The position numbers and the translations under genes were made by a program. The notes under the pieces are model-generated. The model was not told the DNA's origin. It made no database searches and worked only from the letters and a program-made list of their open reading frames with translations. DNA of 64,000 bases from Hydractinia symbiolongicarpus (lineage: Eukaryota; Cnidaria; Hydrozoa; Anthoathecata; Hydractiniidae): contig NC_079883.1 of assembly GCF_029227915.1 (NCBI RefSeq), positions 28,272,001 through 28,336,000 of the forward strand. The letters run 5' to 3'. The stretch's first letter is position 1; the number at the start of each line of letters is the position of its first letter. Shown in pieces: positions 11,757-31,636 of this stretch.

Positions 11757-12872
11757 TTAAAATCTTACAGCTCCAAATCTTGTTTTGAGTTCTACACGAA
11801 ATAAGAACAGGAAAAGAAATAAAAAGCCTATCAGGCTAACAAAATAAGTTTTCTTTTCAAGTTGTAAACAAAACGTAGCTTGGTTACTTAGGAACAGTAT
11901 ACGTTCATGCATATGGGTGATCTGATTTGGCGTTAAACTGTCACTATATCCAGAAAGTTTATGAAGGGAGCAATCTTGTATCTCACTAAGTAACGGTTGA
12001 AAACTAACTTTGACAAATCCATCGATGCTTTGTGGTCTGACACCTAGATGGTTCATTAAAGTTCCGACGTACGCATCATCTACACTGAAAGGTGGGTTAG
12101 TGCTTGTAGCTTGCAAAAGAGATTGAAGTATGCTTCCTGTGAATACAAATAAAGCTCCTAAACAAAACGGAGGATACCAAGTCTCATTGAAATATCTGTG
12201 TGATACATAATGTTTATGGCTTTTGTCACGTGACACAGTTGTTTGGAAAACAACACCACCATAATAATTTTGCGTTTTGACATGTTGTAGCTTCATTATC
12301 AACCGTGGTAGATGGATATAAACATCATCATCTGCTTTCAAAATAAACTTTGGTTTGTATTTCATACTCCATTTAAAAGTTGCTAATAATTTTCTCGTTA
12401 TTAAATCATAAGTGTCTATATAATCAACTACAATAATATCTTGAAATTTTTCCGCTTCATCTGATATACGAGTTGGGTTTCTTGTTGTTCCCATGAAGAA
12501 AACTAATTTACATGTAATATTTTTGGGTATATATTTTGATTCTTTATACAACGTGTGTAAATGTTTACATCTTCCCCATGTTTTACGAATTGCTTCTCTT
12601 TTTTCTCTATGTCTTTCATCATGAGGACTACTGCTTACTAAGATAAGCAAGAATAAGTTATCTTTAAGTTCCGGTGTGAATAACAATTTATCTTTTTTGT
12701 AACGCATTATTTTTTCGTTAGATTTGTTTTTCTCATAGTTCATGCTGACACGACCAAGATACTTGAAGCGATAGTAAAAAAAAAGCGCGAGAAGTAAAAC
12801 TCCAATAAAAATAATACAAAACTTTTTTATATTTTTAAAACTTTTTCGTATAACTTCAGTCTTCATATCCAT
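11757..12872 (-). CDS. Beta-1,3-galactosyltransferase-like, GT31 family (paralog 2)
   Basis: A 371-aa single-exon paralog in the same orientation as the gene at 8005-9117, 2.6 kb away. The signal anchor is at residues 17-34. The GT31 core includes REAIRKTWG (about 92-100), FFMGTT, the DDD motif at 181-183 (ADDDVYIHL), YYGG near 203, CLGALFVFTG and VDDAYVG at 264-270. M1 or M3 could start translation. Residues 71-198 match paralog 1 almost exactly, while the N-terminal stem and C-terminal half are only moderately similar. It also ends with a strongly hydrophobic segment (about 343-358, FLFLFLFLF) before a short basic tail. The two genes are a tandem duplicate pair homogenised in the catalytic core. 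Confidence 0.93.
   Translation of the reverse strand: MDMKTEVIRKSFKNIKKFCIIFIGVLLLALFFYYRFKYLGRVSMNYEKNKSNEKIMRYKKDKLLFTPELKDNLFLLILVSSSPHDERHREKREAIRKTWGRCKHLHTLYKESKYIPKNITCKLVFFMGTTRNPTRISDEAEKFQDIIVVDYIDTYDLITRKLLATFKWSMKYKPKFILKADDDVYIHLPRLIMKLQHVKTQNYYGGVVFQTTVSRDKSHKHYVSHRYFNETWYPPFCLGALFVFTGSILQSLLQATSTNPPFSVDDAYVGTLMNHLGVRPQSIDGFVKVSFQPLLSEIQDCSLHKLSGYSDSLTPNQITHMHERILFLSNQATFCLQLEKKTYFVSLIGFLFLFLFLFRVELKTRFGAVRF
12279..12661 (-). repeat. Gene-conversion tract shared with 8512-8894
   Basis: This is the partner of the 383-base block in paralog 1. It begins at a shared gacatgttg and ends at a shared ataagttat. Confidence 0.85.
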
Positions 12873-13158
12873 GCTTTTAAAAACATCATTTAAAACTTTT
12901 TTTATTAACTTCTTTTTTTACAAACAACGATTAAACATTAAGTAATTAAAAGTTCAAACTCGTGCCCATGTCTTTATGTAAAAATTAAGTCGTATTTAGT
13001 CTAGAGGTTTGAGAAGCAAGTCTCCTACACTTCATTGTTTCAGCGTAAATATATTTATTTTTAAATATTTGACTGTATCTTTCTCCCAATTAAAATAAAA
13101 CAAAGAGAGAGAAAAATTAGATGTTTACACAAACTACTATATTTTTAGAAAGTGTAGA

Positions 13159-13486
13159 AAAAATGTGCATGTTACTTTCTTAATGCATTTTTTTCTAGCC
13201 AAAAGCCCCGCGTTCTCATAGTTTGCCTGAAAAATCGTAGCTTGTTGGGTAAAGCTCTAAACTTTCCAGTCCTCTTAACCTTCTTTTATAAACATTAAAA
13301 ATGTAAGGAAATTAATAGAGAACTTGCGTCTTTCATCGTGTATCTGTGCATTAACTTTCCGGCACTCCTGCAGTCAACAAACTTTCCTCAAAATTTACAT
13401 ACTTTGTGTGTTCACTAAGTACTGTTGGCTCTCGTAGCGCGTAGCTAATTAGCTTTTAGAAAAGTGGGTGAAATAGTAGAGGGAAG
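13159..13486. repeat. Tandem duplication, copy 1 (328 bp)
   Basis: This segment is repeated almost exactly at 13492-13819 (offset 333). I saw one mismatch (tatctgtgc versus tatctttgc). Five bases separate the copies. It lies 290-950 bp upstream of GT31 paralog 2. Confidence 0.95.
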
Positions 13487-13491
13487 AAGGG

Positions 13492-13819
13492 AAAAATGTG
13501 CATGTTACTTTCTTAATGCATTTTTTTCTAGCCAAAAGCCCCGCGTTCTCATAGTTTGCCTGAAAAATCGTAGCTTGTTGGGTAAAGCTCTAAACTTTCC
13601 AGTCCTCTTAACCTTCTTTTATAAACATTAAAAATGTAAGGAAATTAATAGAGAACTTGCGTCTTTCATCGTGTATCTTTGCATTAACTTTCCGGCACTC
13701 CTGCAGTCAACAAACTTTCCTCAAAATTTACATACTTTGTGTGTTCACTAAGTACTGTTGGCTCTCGTAGCGCGTAGCTAATTAGCTTTTAGAAAAGTGG
13801 GTGAAATAGTAGAGGGAAG
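13492..13819. repeat. Tandem duplication, copy 2 (328 bp)
   Basis: Second copy of the segment at 13159-13486. The near identity implies a very recent duplication. No ORF or RNA gene was recognised within it. Confidence 0.95.
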
Positions 13820-14700
13820 TCTATTTTGTGCAACTTTAACATCAGACGATAAGTCCCGATGGAAGACAATATTAAAAGTATACAAGGCTTGGTCTAAATA
13901 AGATAAAAAATATAAAAACTATTACATAGCAGTCGCTTAATAGTTGCAAATTTTAACTGTTTCTACTTTATTTATAATATATGATGTACAATAAAGCAAC
14001 ACAAGAGGATTGTGCTAAAAATGCTGTATGCACAGAATTTTTCTACTCTCGATCTGTACAAACAACTCTTACATAACAATTACAGATTCTTTGGAGCCTA
14101 ATGGTACAGTACATTTGTTTCTCCTAAATCTCTAGCGTTCAACTAACAAATAGGTTCTACGAAAAGGTTGTTAACAGGTAGGCTCTGGTATAATCATCCG
14201 GTTAGGATTAGCTGGGTCAACAAAAATTTTCAGAGAGGTACTGGGGCCGAGCTTGCGTCAATTTTTTTCATAGCGACTTTTTTAGCCAAAGTAGACTTGT
14301 AAGCGTTCGGCTGCCATTTTAGATTAGTTAAAAAAGAAAAAGAAGTGCTAATATTGGGGTAAAGTTTGTCTACGTTTCTCCTTTGTCCTTATCTCTAAAC
14401 TCCTCATAAATTTTTCCACTTAAAATGTCTGGAATTTTCTTTTGTTGTGCCAGTTTGGCAAAAGGTTTTTTTTTTATAAACTTTTGCCTGTGTGTGTTCT
14501 GACGGAAGCAACTTTTGCAGTTTTTTTGTTTGGTTTGTTTATTTTTTTGAAATTATGGCTATAGTTGGTGATAATTTATCCTCAAATATAAATCTTGAGG
14601 AGAAAATGCATGTACACACAGCAACAATAAAGCTAGGTTCACGCTATTGTTTTGTTATTTTTTTGTTTAATTGTTTGAGGTTTTGAACTATTACTATTGT

Positions 14701-15051
14701 GGCGCCGTAGATTAGTGGTTATAGCTCTCGTACTCTGTGCGGGAGACCGGGGTTCGATTCCTCTTGACGGCGATTCAACATGGTCGGGTGAATGTTACCA
14801 TAGCCCCGGGTTAACCCAAGCCATGTGAGGGAAATTGGGAAGATGGCACACTGTGTTGGCCGTTGGATGTTGCCGGGAGTTGTCTAGTAGAGCGCGGGCT
14901 CTAATTGGGTCTGCGTAGCTCAAAATGAGCATTAAATACTCTAGGACTCTCCATCTACGCCATGGCCCCTCCTGGAAATAATAGACAGGGTATATCCCTC
15001 GATATTTGTGAGGCTAGCCATGTAAAATATGTACATCTATCTATCTATCTA
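14701..15051 (+). mobile_element. tRNA-derived SINE, full length
   Basis: The head (14701-14772) is tRNA-like. It has an A-box-like tagattagtgg, a perfect B box (GGTTCGATTCC), and acceptor-like ends that pair (cgccgt with acggcg). A tRNA-unrelated body of about 240 bp follows, ending in an (ATCT)n tail at about 15034-15051. Two further copies in this window (45461-45739 and 59338-59638) define the family. A-box and B-box elements are transcribed by RNA polymerase III and move using LINE enzymes. Confidence 0.9.
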
Positions 15052-15520
15052 CTGTAGATTAATGCCTTCTTATTTGAATTCATTTGAAGTCCTACAATGT
15101 ATACAGCTATATATTCTAAAATAGGCTAGAAATAATTTTGCAACACCTACCATTCACATCCTTTTTTTCCCACGCAGGTACCAGAGCCGAAAGAGCCTAT
15201 AAGAATCATGTTGTTCTTCATTCAGATAAGAACTAAAATCCTGGACAAGCAAATTGTTTCTAATAAATAGATAAGAAAAGTAGCTGTGTGCTACGGTTTG
15301 AAACAGACCTCTGTAGCTATCCTGTATTTTTTTCAGTCTTCCACAATTAGATAAAAATATTATTAGTAGATGATAAAAAAATTAAGGAAACACTTCCACA
15401 CAGTTTCTAATCCAGGATATTGGGATGTGTTTGTATATATGCGTTCATATGTATGGAAAATCATACCAATCCTGGATCTGATTTTCTGGATAGATCTTAC
15501 TTATAACTGTTCTTCTAATA

Positions 15521-15858
15521 CAGGCCTATCAAGGGAAGAGCAATTGCTCTTGTTGACACAAAGGCTCTCCCAAATCTGAGAAATGAGAAACTAGCTGAGC
15601 CATTATTTGCTCCCCAAATTCCAAAAAAGTTTTTCTGACTGAGCAATATCAATTCATTTACATGGAAATTAATGTTCTCTTTCTTATAATTTAAAGTAAA
15701 AAAGAACCAAAATATATAAAAACGATAAAATAAAGACTTTGTGATAAAATATGCCTTTATAATCTTATTCTATTTTTTTAGATTGCTCACCCAGTTTAAA
15801 TTATTGCAACCTTGGAGGAGTGATTTATAGCTCTGGTGTTTTTTTATTGATAGGCCTG
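15521..15858. mobile_element. MITE-like element with TIR CAGGCCTATCAA (hAT-like)
   Basis: CAGGCCTATCAA at 15521 is mirrored by TTGATAGGCCTG ending at 15858. The flanking octamers ttctaata and tgctaatt agree at six of eight positions, consistent with a decayed 8-bp hAT target duplication. The interior is non-coding and contains a perfect 16-bp palindrome, aagagcaattgctctt. Confidence 0.6.
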
Positions 15859-16264
15859 TGCTAATTCACACCTTATTCGCAACAGTCCTCTTATTTTTAT
15901 GTTAATTTGTTCCTCGTTAGGGGCATTTTTGTGCACTGATAAGACGATATTAAGGGTCGCCCGATTACCCAAATAATATACTCAAACCGACATATTTTTG
16001 TATGGTCCAGAGAACACCAATCACAAAAATACAACAAGGAAATCTCAAATTTGTGAGAGAAACTCAGACCTGTGCTTTATATAAGCACTTAAAGAAAGAA
16101 ATTATAGACCCCACCTCTTAACGCAGTATCCTGTGAGTGATGCACAAAAATTTTTCAAAGGTCCTTAATTTGTACAATTTTAAAAGAATTAGCATTCGAA
16201 TAAATATCAAAACTTTCCACAAATAACATGTGAATTGCAAACATTAAAGTTATGTGCACCTATT

Positions 16265-16768
16265 CAGCCCTGTGAATCCGAAGCCGAAGGCTGGCAAAAT
16301 TTTGCTGACCTAAAGCAAAAATTAGGTCGGCAAACCGATCTGACAGGTCGGCAAGGTTGGCACAAGGAAGTCTATTCATAGCCAACCTGACCATCCTAGC
16401 CAATTCACTGACTCCTGACTTAGTTAAAAGAACTACGTAGACATGAATTTCTATTGCCTGGCCCCTTCGTCGTTGGTAACCAGGTCTTACACAAGAAATC
16501 CAGCCATGGGGAACATCGATGAAGCAAGTCTGCAAAACTGCACTTGCAGGCGGAACAGACATTATATCATGGATTTAATTGTGGATAAAACCTGTTGAGG
16601 CAGATTTTCATTTTTATGCTTATTTGTGAAAGAAGGTCGGTTTTGCCAACGTAATAAATTAATTTTCTCGGCATGCCGCTATTGGAAGAATATAGGATTG
16701 GCATGTACAATAATGAGGGTCGGTTTTCAGGTAGGCATTGCCGAGTGCCAACCTAGATTCACAGGCTG
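16265..16768. mobile_element. MITE-like element with 5-bp target duplication CTATT
   Basis: The left end CAGCCCTGTGAATC (16265) and the right end GATTCACAGGCTG (to 16768) are inverted repeats with one extra C on the left. CTATT flanks both sides directly (16260-16264 and 16769-16773). The open frame inside on minus has no recognisable protein and is likely fortuitous. Confidence 0.7.
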
Positions 16769-16773
16769 CTATT

Positions 16774-18821
16774 GATCTTCTATAAAATATGTTGTAAATA
16801 TGTTGTTGACAAATTTAAAATCAAAACAAAGATATTTTATGATTTTCTTATTCGTTGAAGAAAATAAAGCATATATGTGGACAAAACAAAATAGTTAAGG
16901 CAGAAAAACAATTTTTTATTGTTTAATAGTTTAAATAATTTAATAATTTTATGAATCCTATTGGAGAAAATAGTGATAAAGATATATTTAAAATTTTAGG
17001 CAAATTTGATAATTTTTGCTGCCACCCTGAAACTGTCCCAACTCCTTCCCTTCCCTTCTTTCACTTGCCTCAGCTGTGTCATGGCTTGTTATAAAACGTG
17101 CCAACATAAAAGACATTATTTTATCGAAAAAAGTTACAACTACTGAACAAACTTGACCAGATTATAAACGTTGGTATAATGGCTGGCTTAGTCAGGCTGT
17201 TATTGGGATTTTCTCTTGACTTTTGACTTTTGTGAATGAAGCAATGACGAATTATTGTCACAGAATGATGGTTTCCCCGGAAAATAAAACACTATTGAAA
17301 ACTAGGCATAGCGAAAAAAAAGTTCTAGCGTGAATTGCGAATTAGTTTTCACAAAATTTGTTTATGTGAGAACAACAGCAACTTTGCCACCTAGGTCTAT
17401 TTGCTTGTCACAAAGGATATAAAAGCTGGTCATCCCTATGTCCATTCTATAAGTGAGAAATAATATATAAATGTTGTACATAAGCCAGCCTGTCCCAATT
17501 ATATGTTTTCTACCCTATTTATAAATGGGGCAAGCTGCCGTAGATTAACTAGATAGCATTCACAACCTGGGCAGAATAACATAACTTCATTACTAATTTG
17601 GGAACGTGTTGTACCGCGTGTGGGTGATTTTACTCCTGACCAGGCCTGTATATACTTTAGTTGATTAAATTTATATATTAATATAAACCCCATATGTAGT
17701 ATATATTCAGGCACAGGGGATTTGGAACTTTTATGTCTGCATATATAATTATGTAATTATTTTGCACTATGGTTGCATGTAATTTTTTTATTTGAATCTC
17801 TCACAGAGTTATATGATGTGTCTGTCTGTGACTTTTAAAAAATAGATTAAATTTTTTCTTTAACAGAGTCTATAAACTTTGACATTTTTTCATAAATTAG
17901 ATTTCAATAATTTAATTAAAATTAGTGAAGCTATTGCAATGCACTTGTAGCTTTAGGGGTCATCTCCCGCATGCATAAATTAGTGCAATTTCTTAAACTG
18001 GGTCATCGGACTTGTCCATTTTGAAATTGACCGTATAATGACATCATAAAAAACCTTTAATAACTCGGTATCCGTTTGTCAAATGCACATCATCCTATAC
18101 ATCTTGTTGTTCAGTGTTTCAACCTACACAATAGAAGCAACATACTATCAAATCACTGGTAAAGTTTTTGTGCATTAACAGGTGGATAACATCATCAAAC
18201 ATTTTAAAATCAAACCCCTTTTTTTTCCTCTGTCTAAGTGGATTTTTTTCACTAAAGGCCTAAATTAACTAGTTAACACAAAAATTAAAACATATATAAA
18301 ACTATATTTTTTAAGAAACAAAGAAAGCTCAGTTATGTTCAACTTAAAGCCCTGGATTTTTCTATTTTTTCCTTGTTATTTGTGAAGTAAGTCAACTTGT
18401 AGAAAAATGAATACATATTGTTATTGTGTGATATATTTATTTACACGAAATGTTTTTTACCAAACAAAAATTAATGTTTATGGGGCTGTTTTTTAGTCTC
18501 TGTTTATATCTCATGGATGAGAACTTTTACTGAAGTAAGAAAATACCATAAGTGTGTATCGTTTTTATGAGAATGTTTTGTTTATTTATAACAATTTTGC
18601 TGAATTAACATTATTTGTTTCGCCTTCCATGGAAACTTCATATGTGGAAATAATTTACCCACTTACAAAGATCTTAATCATGCGCACCCGAAATCTTGGT
18701 AGGCATGTAAAAGTTTTTTTCCCATATAAAGTAGTCTGTTAACAAGTTCAGATCTGACTTTATTGTACTTTGTTGTAAGTATAATTTGGCTAATTTGTAT
18801 GTATTTTAGGCAATATTAAAA
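16774..18821. other. Intergenic region upstream of ATP6V0E
   Basis: No coding region supported. A splice-acceptor-like site (gtatgtattttag, AG at 18808-18809) precedes the ATP6V0E start, so an upstream 5'UTR exon or a trans-spliced leader is likely. Confidence 0.45.
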
Positions 18822-19070
18822 ATGAGTTCACCAGCTATACCTATTATCGTTGTCTCGATTATTTGGGCTACCGTTGGTATTGTTTTACCATTTTTTGTAC
18901 GTGGTCAGAACAAACAAGTGATTCAAGTTAGTTTGGTCCTAACCGCTGTTTGTTGTTGGTTGTTTTGGCTTTGCACGTATTTACATCAATTAAATCCTTT
19001 GATTGGACCTGAATTAAAACCAGAAGAAGCTATTGCTGTTTTGAAGCAATGGGGAGGTAGATCAGACTAG
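18822..19070 (+). CDS. ATP6V0E: V-type proton ATPase subunit e
   Basis: An 82-aa protein, the usual length of V-ATPase subunit e (yeast Vma9, animal ATP6V0E1/2). It has two membrane spans, about residues 7-27 (IIVVSIIWATVGIVLPFFV) and 33-54, followed by the family's hydrophilic tail with LNPLIGPEL near residues 57-65. Subunit e is part of the membrane Vo sector, which moves protons into endosomes, lysosomes and Golgi. The coding part is one exon. An acceptor-like AG lies 12 nt before the ATG. The likely poly(A) signal is at 19633-19638, only about 80 nt before the start of UBIAD1 on the same strand. Confidence 0.95.
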   Translation: MSSPAIPIIVVSIIWATVGIVLPFFVRGQNKQVIQVSLVLTAVCCWLFWLCTYLHQLNPLIGPELKPEEAIAVLKQWGGRSD

Positions 19071-19632
19071 ATGATGGAAAACTTGGTTTATTGAAATTTT
19101 GCACGCTAACAATTTATCTGTATTATTACTTATTAATTTTGTATACTTATCGAAGACGTGACCAGCTCCTGAATATTTAGCTAAATATTGATTGATTTAA
19201 ATGATTTTTTTATTATTATTCCATCTAAATAATTAAGTAGTTATTTTTATTTTAATGTATGAGATCGTATTGCTAAATCAAGATTTTCCCAATGTCGTAC
19301 TTTTTTGTTGTTAATTCTTTTCGTATTATGAATTTATTTTCTAGAAATATTGTATGTAGGTTTATTTTTGCAACTTGAGAATGATCACAGTAAAATGAGA
19401 AAATGTTATCTTTGGTCACACAAACTAAACATTATATTCCCTTTTTTACTCACGAGTTTAAATCTGTGTCTGCGTTTAGTCTTTAAAACGGTATTTAATT
19501 TTACTACATTATTGCTAAGTATATATAGCTCTATTTTCAGGAAAACCAATACCGTGTCGCTTTTCTCGCCAAATTAACCCAAATTCGCCAAAAGTTAATC
19601 AACGTCAAATTTCTCAGTTCCGTCAATCAACA

Positions 19633-19638
19633 AATAAA
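19633..19638 (+). terminator. Probable poly(A) signal of ATP6V0E (AATAAA)
   Basis: This AATAAA lies 563 nt after the ATP6V0E stop, 67 nt before the acceptor-like cag (19703-19705) and 76 nt before the UBIAD1 ATG. A T/G-rich stretch follows it. Confidence 0.5.
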
Positions 19639-19713
19639 ATCCACGTCAGTTGTCCTATTTGTAGTTTTATGTCATTTTTTCTTTTATTCTTTGTCTTTTC
19701 AACAGTCCAGAAA

Positions 19714-20652
19714 ATGGAACATAATTCAACTTACAAAAAACAACCAACACATCAAAAAGAGAACGGAGAATTAAATAACAACACTAATCCAAGTGTGCTC
19801 GCATACTTCACAGCTGTCCGACCTTGGTCATTCTCAGCAAGTATGACTCCTGTTATTCTCGGCAATGCATTGACATATAGAGAGCTTGGTAGCATCAATA
19901 TCACTCTGTTTCTACTGACGGTGCTTTGTGTGGTTTCTATTCACTGTGCTGGTAACTTGACCAATACTTATTTCGATTACCACAATGGAGTTGATCAACA
20001 CGCATCTGAAGATCAAACTTTAGTTAAAAAAATATTGAAATCTGACGATATCTATAAAATGAGTATACTGGCTTACTTGGTTGGGTGTATATCATTTGTT
20101 TCAATATTTTTACTTTGTCGAGCAACATACAGTGTTTTGGTGACGTTGTTTCTCATTGGTGTAAGTGGGTCTTTCTTTTACACGGGAAGTATCGCGCTAA
20201 AATACCACGGTTGCGGTGATGTAACCATTGTTCTGTTATTTGGCCCGCTTTGTGTTTTATCAGCATACGTTGTACAAGCCGGTGTGATGTCATGGCAAGC
20301 GGTTTTGTATTCGTTACCGTTGGTCTTTCATACAGAAGCTATCCTTCACGCGAATAATTCACGTGATCGCGAGGATGACAGACGTGCAGGAATAATGACA
20401 CTGGCTATTGTCATGGGAGAGGACAACTGTCATTTTTTGTTTACGTTGTTATTGTTTGTCCCGTATTTGTGTGTTGTTGTTTTGTCTGTTTTGTGGTCCA
20501 TATATTTTCTACTACCTCTTTTATCAGTCAAAATTGCTGTGGACTTAGAGAAGAAATTTCGTTTGAAGAATTGGTCAAATTTAACGCAAGAAACTGCAAA
20601 GTTAAATTTGATTTTTGGACTTCTTTACATCTCAGCATTTGCACTCACATAA
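19714..20652 (+). CDS. UBIAD1: UbiA prenyltransferase domain-containing protein 1
   Basis: A 312-aa multi-pass UbiA prenyltransferase. In animals UBIAD1 makes menaquinone-4 (vitamin K2) from geranylgeranyl diphosphate in ER and Golgi membranes and also affects CoQ10 and sterol control. Both Asp-rich motifs are present: NTYFDYHNGVD (N84, D88, D94) followed by DQTL, and NNSRDREDDRRAG (D218, D222). The hallmark RPWSFSASMTP lies near residue 36. The frame opens 15 codons earlier at 19669, but that stretch is a pyrimidine-rich tract ending in cag at 19705. I read it as a splice acceptor and take the ATG at 19714. Human UBIAD1 is 338 aa. A poly(A) signal lies at 20935. The gene is single-exon here. 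Confidence 0.95.
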   Translation: MEHNSTYKKQPTHQKENGELNNNTNPSVLAYFTAVRPWSFSASMTPVILGNALTYRELGSINITLFLLTVLCVVSIHCAGNLTNTYFDYHNGVDQHASEDQTLVKKILKSDDIYKMSILAYLVGCISFVSIFLLCRATYSVLVTLFLIGVSGSFFYTGSIALKYHGCGDVTIVLLFGPLCVLSAYVVQAGVMSWQAVLYSLPLVFHTEAILHANNSRDREDDRRAGIMTLAIVMGEDNCHFLFTLLLFVPYLCVVVLSVLWSIYFLLPLLSVKIAVDLEKKFRLKNWSNLTQETAKLNLIFGLLYISAFALT

Positions 20653-20934
20653 AAACTCACCTAAAATTGAATTTTGGTGTGCTTCTACATATATACAGTA
20701 CTAATTCGCATTAGCACTATTAACAAAAGTTTTCGCATGGTTGTAGTGTCTCAGGGAACAAGAAATTTTCTTCAATGTTATGTCTCTTACAAAATGCGAA
20801 AGAATGCGTAGGTTTCCAAGGTCTGCATGTTATTCGTTTTTCTGAAAATAAGGACGAATAATCCTGGTTGTTCATACGGAGATGAACTGGATAATGTTGC
20901 AACAATATACCTAGAATTTTTTTCACATGATATT

Positions 20935-20940
20935 AATAAA
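20935..20940 (+). terminator. Probable poly(A) signal of UBIAD1
   Basis: AATAAA lies 283 nt after the UBIAD1 stop. A weaker alternative could lie elsewhere in the 3'UTR. Confidence 0.5.
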
Positions 20941-20965
20941 GATGGCTAATATATATTACTCTTGT

Positions 20966-20989
20966 TAATAATAATAATAATAATAATAA
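20966..20989. repeat. (AAT)n microsatellite
   Basis: About eight uninterrupted AAT units. Confidence 0.95.
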
Positions 20990-21096
20990 ACATAAAGTAG
21001 CTACATAAGTTGGAATTATTTTGTAGTCACGATTCCTGATGTGATGTATATTGATACACACGGAACCCGAAGAAAAACCTGATATGTTCAACAACA

Positions 21097-21113
21097 GGGG
21101 GGGGGGGGGGGGG
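21097..21113. repeat. 17-base G run
   Basis: An uninterrupted poly(G) tract followed by tggg. It could form a G-quadruplex and is prone to length errors in assembly. Confidence 0.95.
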
Positions 21114-21986
21114 TGGGCACCGAAAGATTCTTTAGCCGTATATAACACATTTTCTCATCTCCTGTAGAGCCATCTGTAACCCCTCAGTCAACTTTTTTAT
21201 TTTCTTATATAGATATACCACCACCTCACCTTGCTATAGCCGTACGAAAAATACGCACCATCGGCGGTGTATTGATGCATGTGTAATAAACAGCATATTA
21301 TCGTGCGCAACACAAATTTAACAAATTAAAAGAATTGATAAATGAAGATGGCTTGTATTCTTTTATAATTCAATCACTTTCGACAGCTTAGTTATATTGG
21401 GTTAAAGTTATACTGTGATAAAGAACCTTAATATAATAAAACCTTACTATTTAGAATTTTCTTCTGATGTAAGTCGCGCTATCTATAACTTTTTGTTCGG
21501 TCCATTGAAAGTTCAAGACCAAGCGGAACGTGACCGTATTTTTACGAAAATTATTGCAAGCGCGATGCAATATGTTTTATCGGTAGCGAGGCTCCCGGGG
21601 TTTCTTACTTACTTATGTTCCGTCTCGATATAGAACAAAATTAAGAAATTCCAAGGACTTGGTTGTAGACAACAACAAAAAATTAAGATATGACAGTTTT
21701 GAGTTTTATCTAAAAACTAGAATATAAAATTACTTAAAAATATAAATAAGATGCCATGTTAAATTTTTGAAAAATTAAATAAGAATAAAATTTCTGATTT
21801 TATGGCCTCTTCTTCCGTCATATTGCACATAAATCTTTACAATTAAATTCTAACCTGATGTTCAAATAAGTAAAAAATATAGGTCGCTGTAGATGCTACC
21901 ATTTTTGCTTTGATTAGAATAAGCTCGACATTCCATCCCATATTCTAGCACAATAGACAATGTTTTGAAAAGAAACGAAGTTGCTT
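21114..21986. other. Region between UBIAD1 and the 3' end of PLOD copy A
   Basis: The two genes converge here. No additional gene was recognised; it should contain the 3'UTR of PLOD copy A. Confidence 0.45.
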
Positions 21987-31561
<9,575 letters not shown>

Positions 31562-31610
31562 CTTATCGCTGAGAAAATTTGTTAAAAGATATAAAATTTT
31601 CTCCCGCACC

Positions 31611-31636
31611 CAATGTTTATATACTGACCGGAAATA
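31611..31636 (-). promoter_or_regulatory. Conserved TATA-like promoter block, PLOD copy A
   Basis: Read on minus, the block has CCGGTCA followed by a TATA-like ATATAAACATTG about 50-75 nt before the ATG. The same 26-bp block (23 of 26 identical) sits upstream of copy B at 43204-43229. An E-box context GGAAACACGTG is also found upstream of both genes (31717-31727 and 43317-43327). Confidence 0.55.

Noticed and set aside
16260-16562. 100-aa minus ORF
   Set aside because: It lies inside a MITE-like element whose boundaries it crosses; no recognisable protein.
19669-19713. Earlier Met of UBIAD1 (15 extra residues)
   Set aside because: The stretch is a polypyrimidine tract ending in cag, which fits a splice acceptor better than coding sequence.
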